Assembly: GCA_900542625.1 (NCBI GenBank)
Contig: UQOH01000099.1
Span: forward strand, 1-5,987
DNA: 5,987 bases
Source of the DNA: an uncultured Fusobacterium sp.
Lineage (GTDB): Bacteria; Fusobacteriota; Fusobacteriia; Fusobacteriales; Fusobacteriaceae
Direction: 5' to 3'
Positions 5,883 to 5,987 of this stretch are shown in pieces. Made by a program: the position numbers and the translations under genes. A model generated the notes under the pieces. That model searched no databases, was not told the origin of the DNA, and was given only the letters and a program-made list of their open reading frames with translations. Position 1 is the stretch's first letter, and the number at the start of each line of letters is the position of its first letter.

Positions 5883-5987
5883 ATGAGAAAAATTCCTATT
5901 GGTGTAGAAGATTTTAAAAGAATAATATCAGAAAATTATTATTATGCAGATAAAACAAAATTTATAGAAAATATTATAAATGATGGT
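5883..5987 (+). CDS. AAA-ATPase-like / PD-(D/E)XK nuclease-type protein, N-terminal part (3' truncated by window)
   Basis: Only the first 35 residues are present, open to the window end. The start, IPIGVEDFKRIISENYYYAD, followed by K-T-x-F-I and a terminal N-D-G, matches the opening of the AAA-ATPase-like family (Pfam AAA-ATPase_like). These proteins usually carry a PD-(D/E)XK nuclease-superfamily domain at the C terminus, are around 500-600 residues long, and occur in many divergent copies in Fusobacteria, Clostridia and Bacteroidetes. Their role is not established. In the family the Y-x-D-K-T segment precedes the P-loop, which would lie beyond this window, so neither ATPase nor nuclease residues can be checked here. 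The gene has its own extended -10 promoter and strong Shine-Dalgarno and follows a terminator, so it is separate from the operon before it. Confidence is fair because only 35 residues are visible. Confidence 0.75.
   Translation, partial: MRKIPIGVEDFKRIISENYYYADKTKFIENIINDG

Noticed and set aside
1..5987. CRISPR array, tRNA, rRNA, insertion sequence or riboswitch
   Set aside because: No regularly spaced direct repeats, terminal inverted repeats, transposase fragment or tRNA-like folds were seen; the only gap over 100 nt is 5766-5882, explained by a terminator and a promoter.

Overview
The window reads as a low-G+C, anaerobe-type bacterial chromosome segment, most likely Fusobacterium for everything from about position 720 onward. 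The grounds are heavy use of AGA (Arg), ATA (Ile) and CTT/TTA (Leu), and the gene set: pilT, a HemZ-type radical SAM protein, hslO, a ferritin-like/VIT1 fusion, and an AAA-ATPase-like protein of a family abundant in Fusobacteria. The first ~620 bases look different: about 42-46% G+C by hand count, with ATC and CTG preferred, as in Lachnospiraceae-like Firmicutes. The switch falls inside one intact reading frame, uppP. Genus-level assignments are inferences from codon use and recalled families, not searches.

Layout, all on the + strand: 1-120, the 3' end of a Cof-type HAD phosphatase gene; 131-940, uppP, apparently a mosaic of two compositional sources; 956-2017, pilT; 2039-3439, hemZ; 3454-3948, an exported or membrane-anchored ComEA-like helix-hairpin-helix protein; 3966-4862, hslO (Hsp33); 4887-5765, a ferritin-like/VIT1 iron or manganese transporter. 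From uppP on, gaps between genes are 14-24 nt and each gene has a Shine-Dalgarno sequence, so this looks like one transcription unit. It ends at a rho-independent terminator (5788-5824). An extended -10 promoter (5849-5857) then starts a separate gene, an AAA-ATPase-like protein cut by the window end (5883-5987).

Functionally the operon is mixed. UppP recycles the undecaprenyl lipid carrier. PilT (pilus retraction ATPase) and the extracytoplasmic HhH protein could both belong to a type IV pilus/DNA-uptake apparatus. HemZ (oxygen-independent porphyrin chemistry), Hsp33 (oxidation-activated chaperone) and the ferritin-like/VIT1 protein (iron or manganese export) fit a redox and metal theme. I see no clearly new multi-gene system. 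The points most worth a second look are the mosaic uppP, which may be an assembly chimera, and a decayed internal duplication in the HhH protein.
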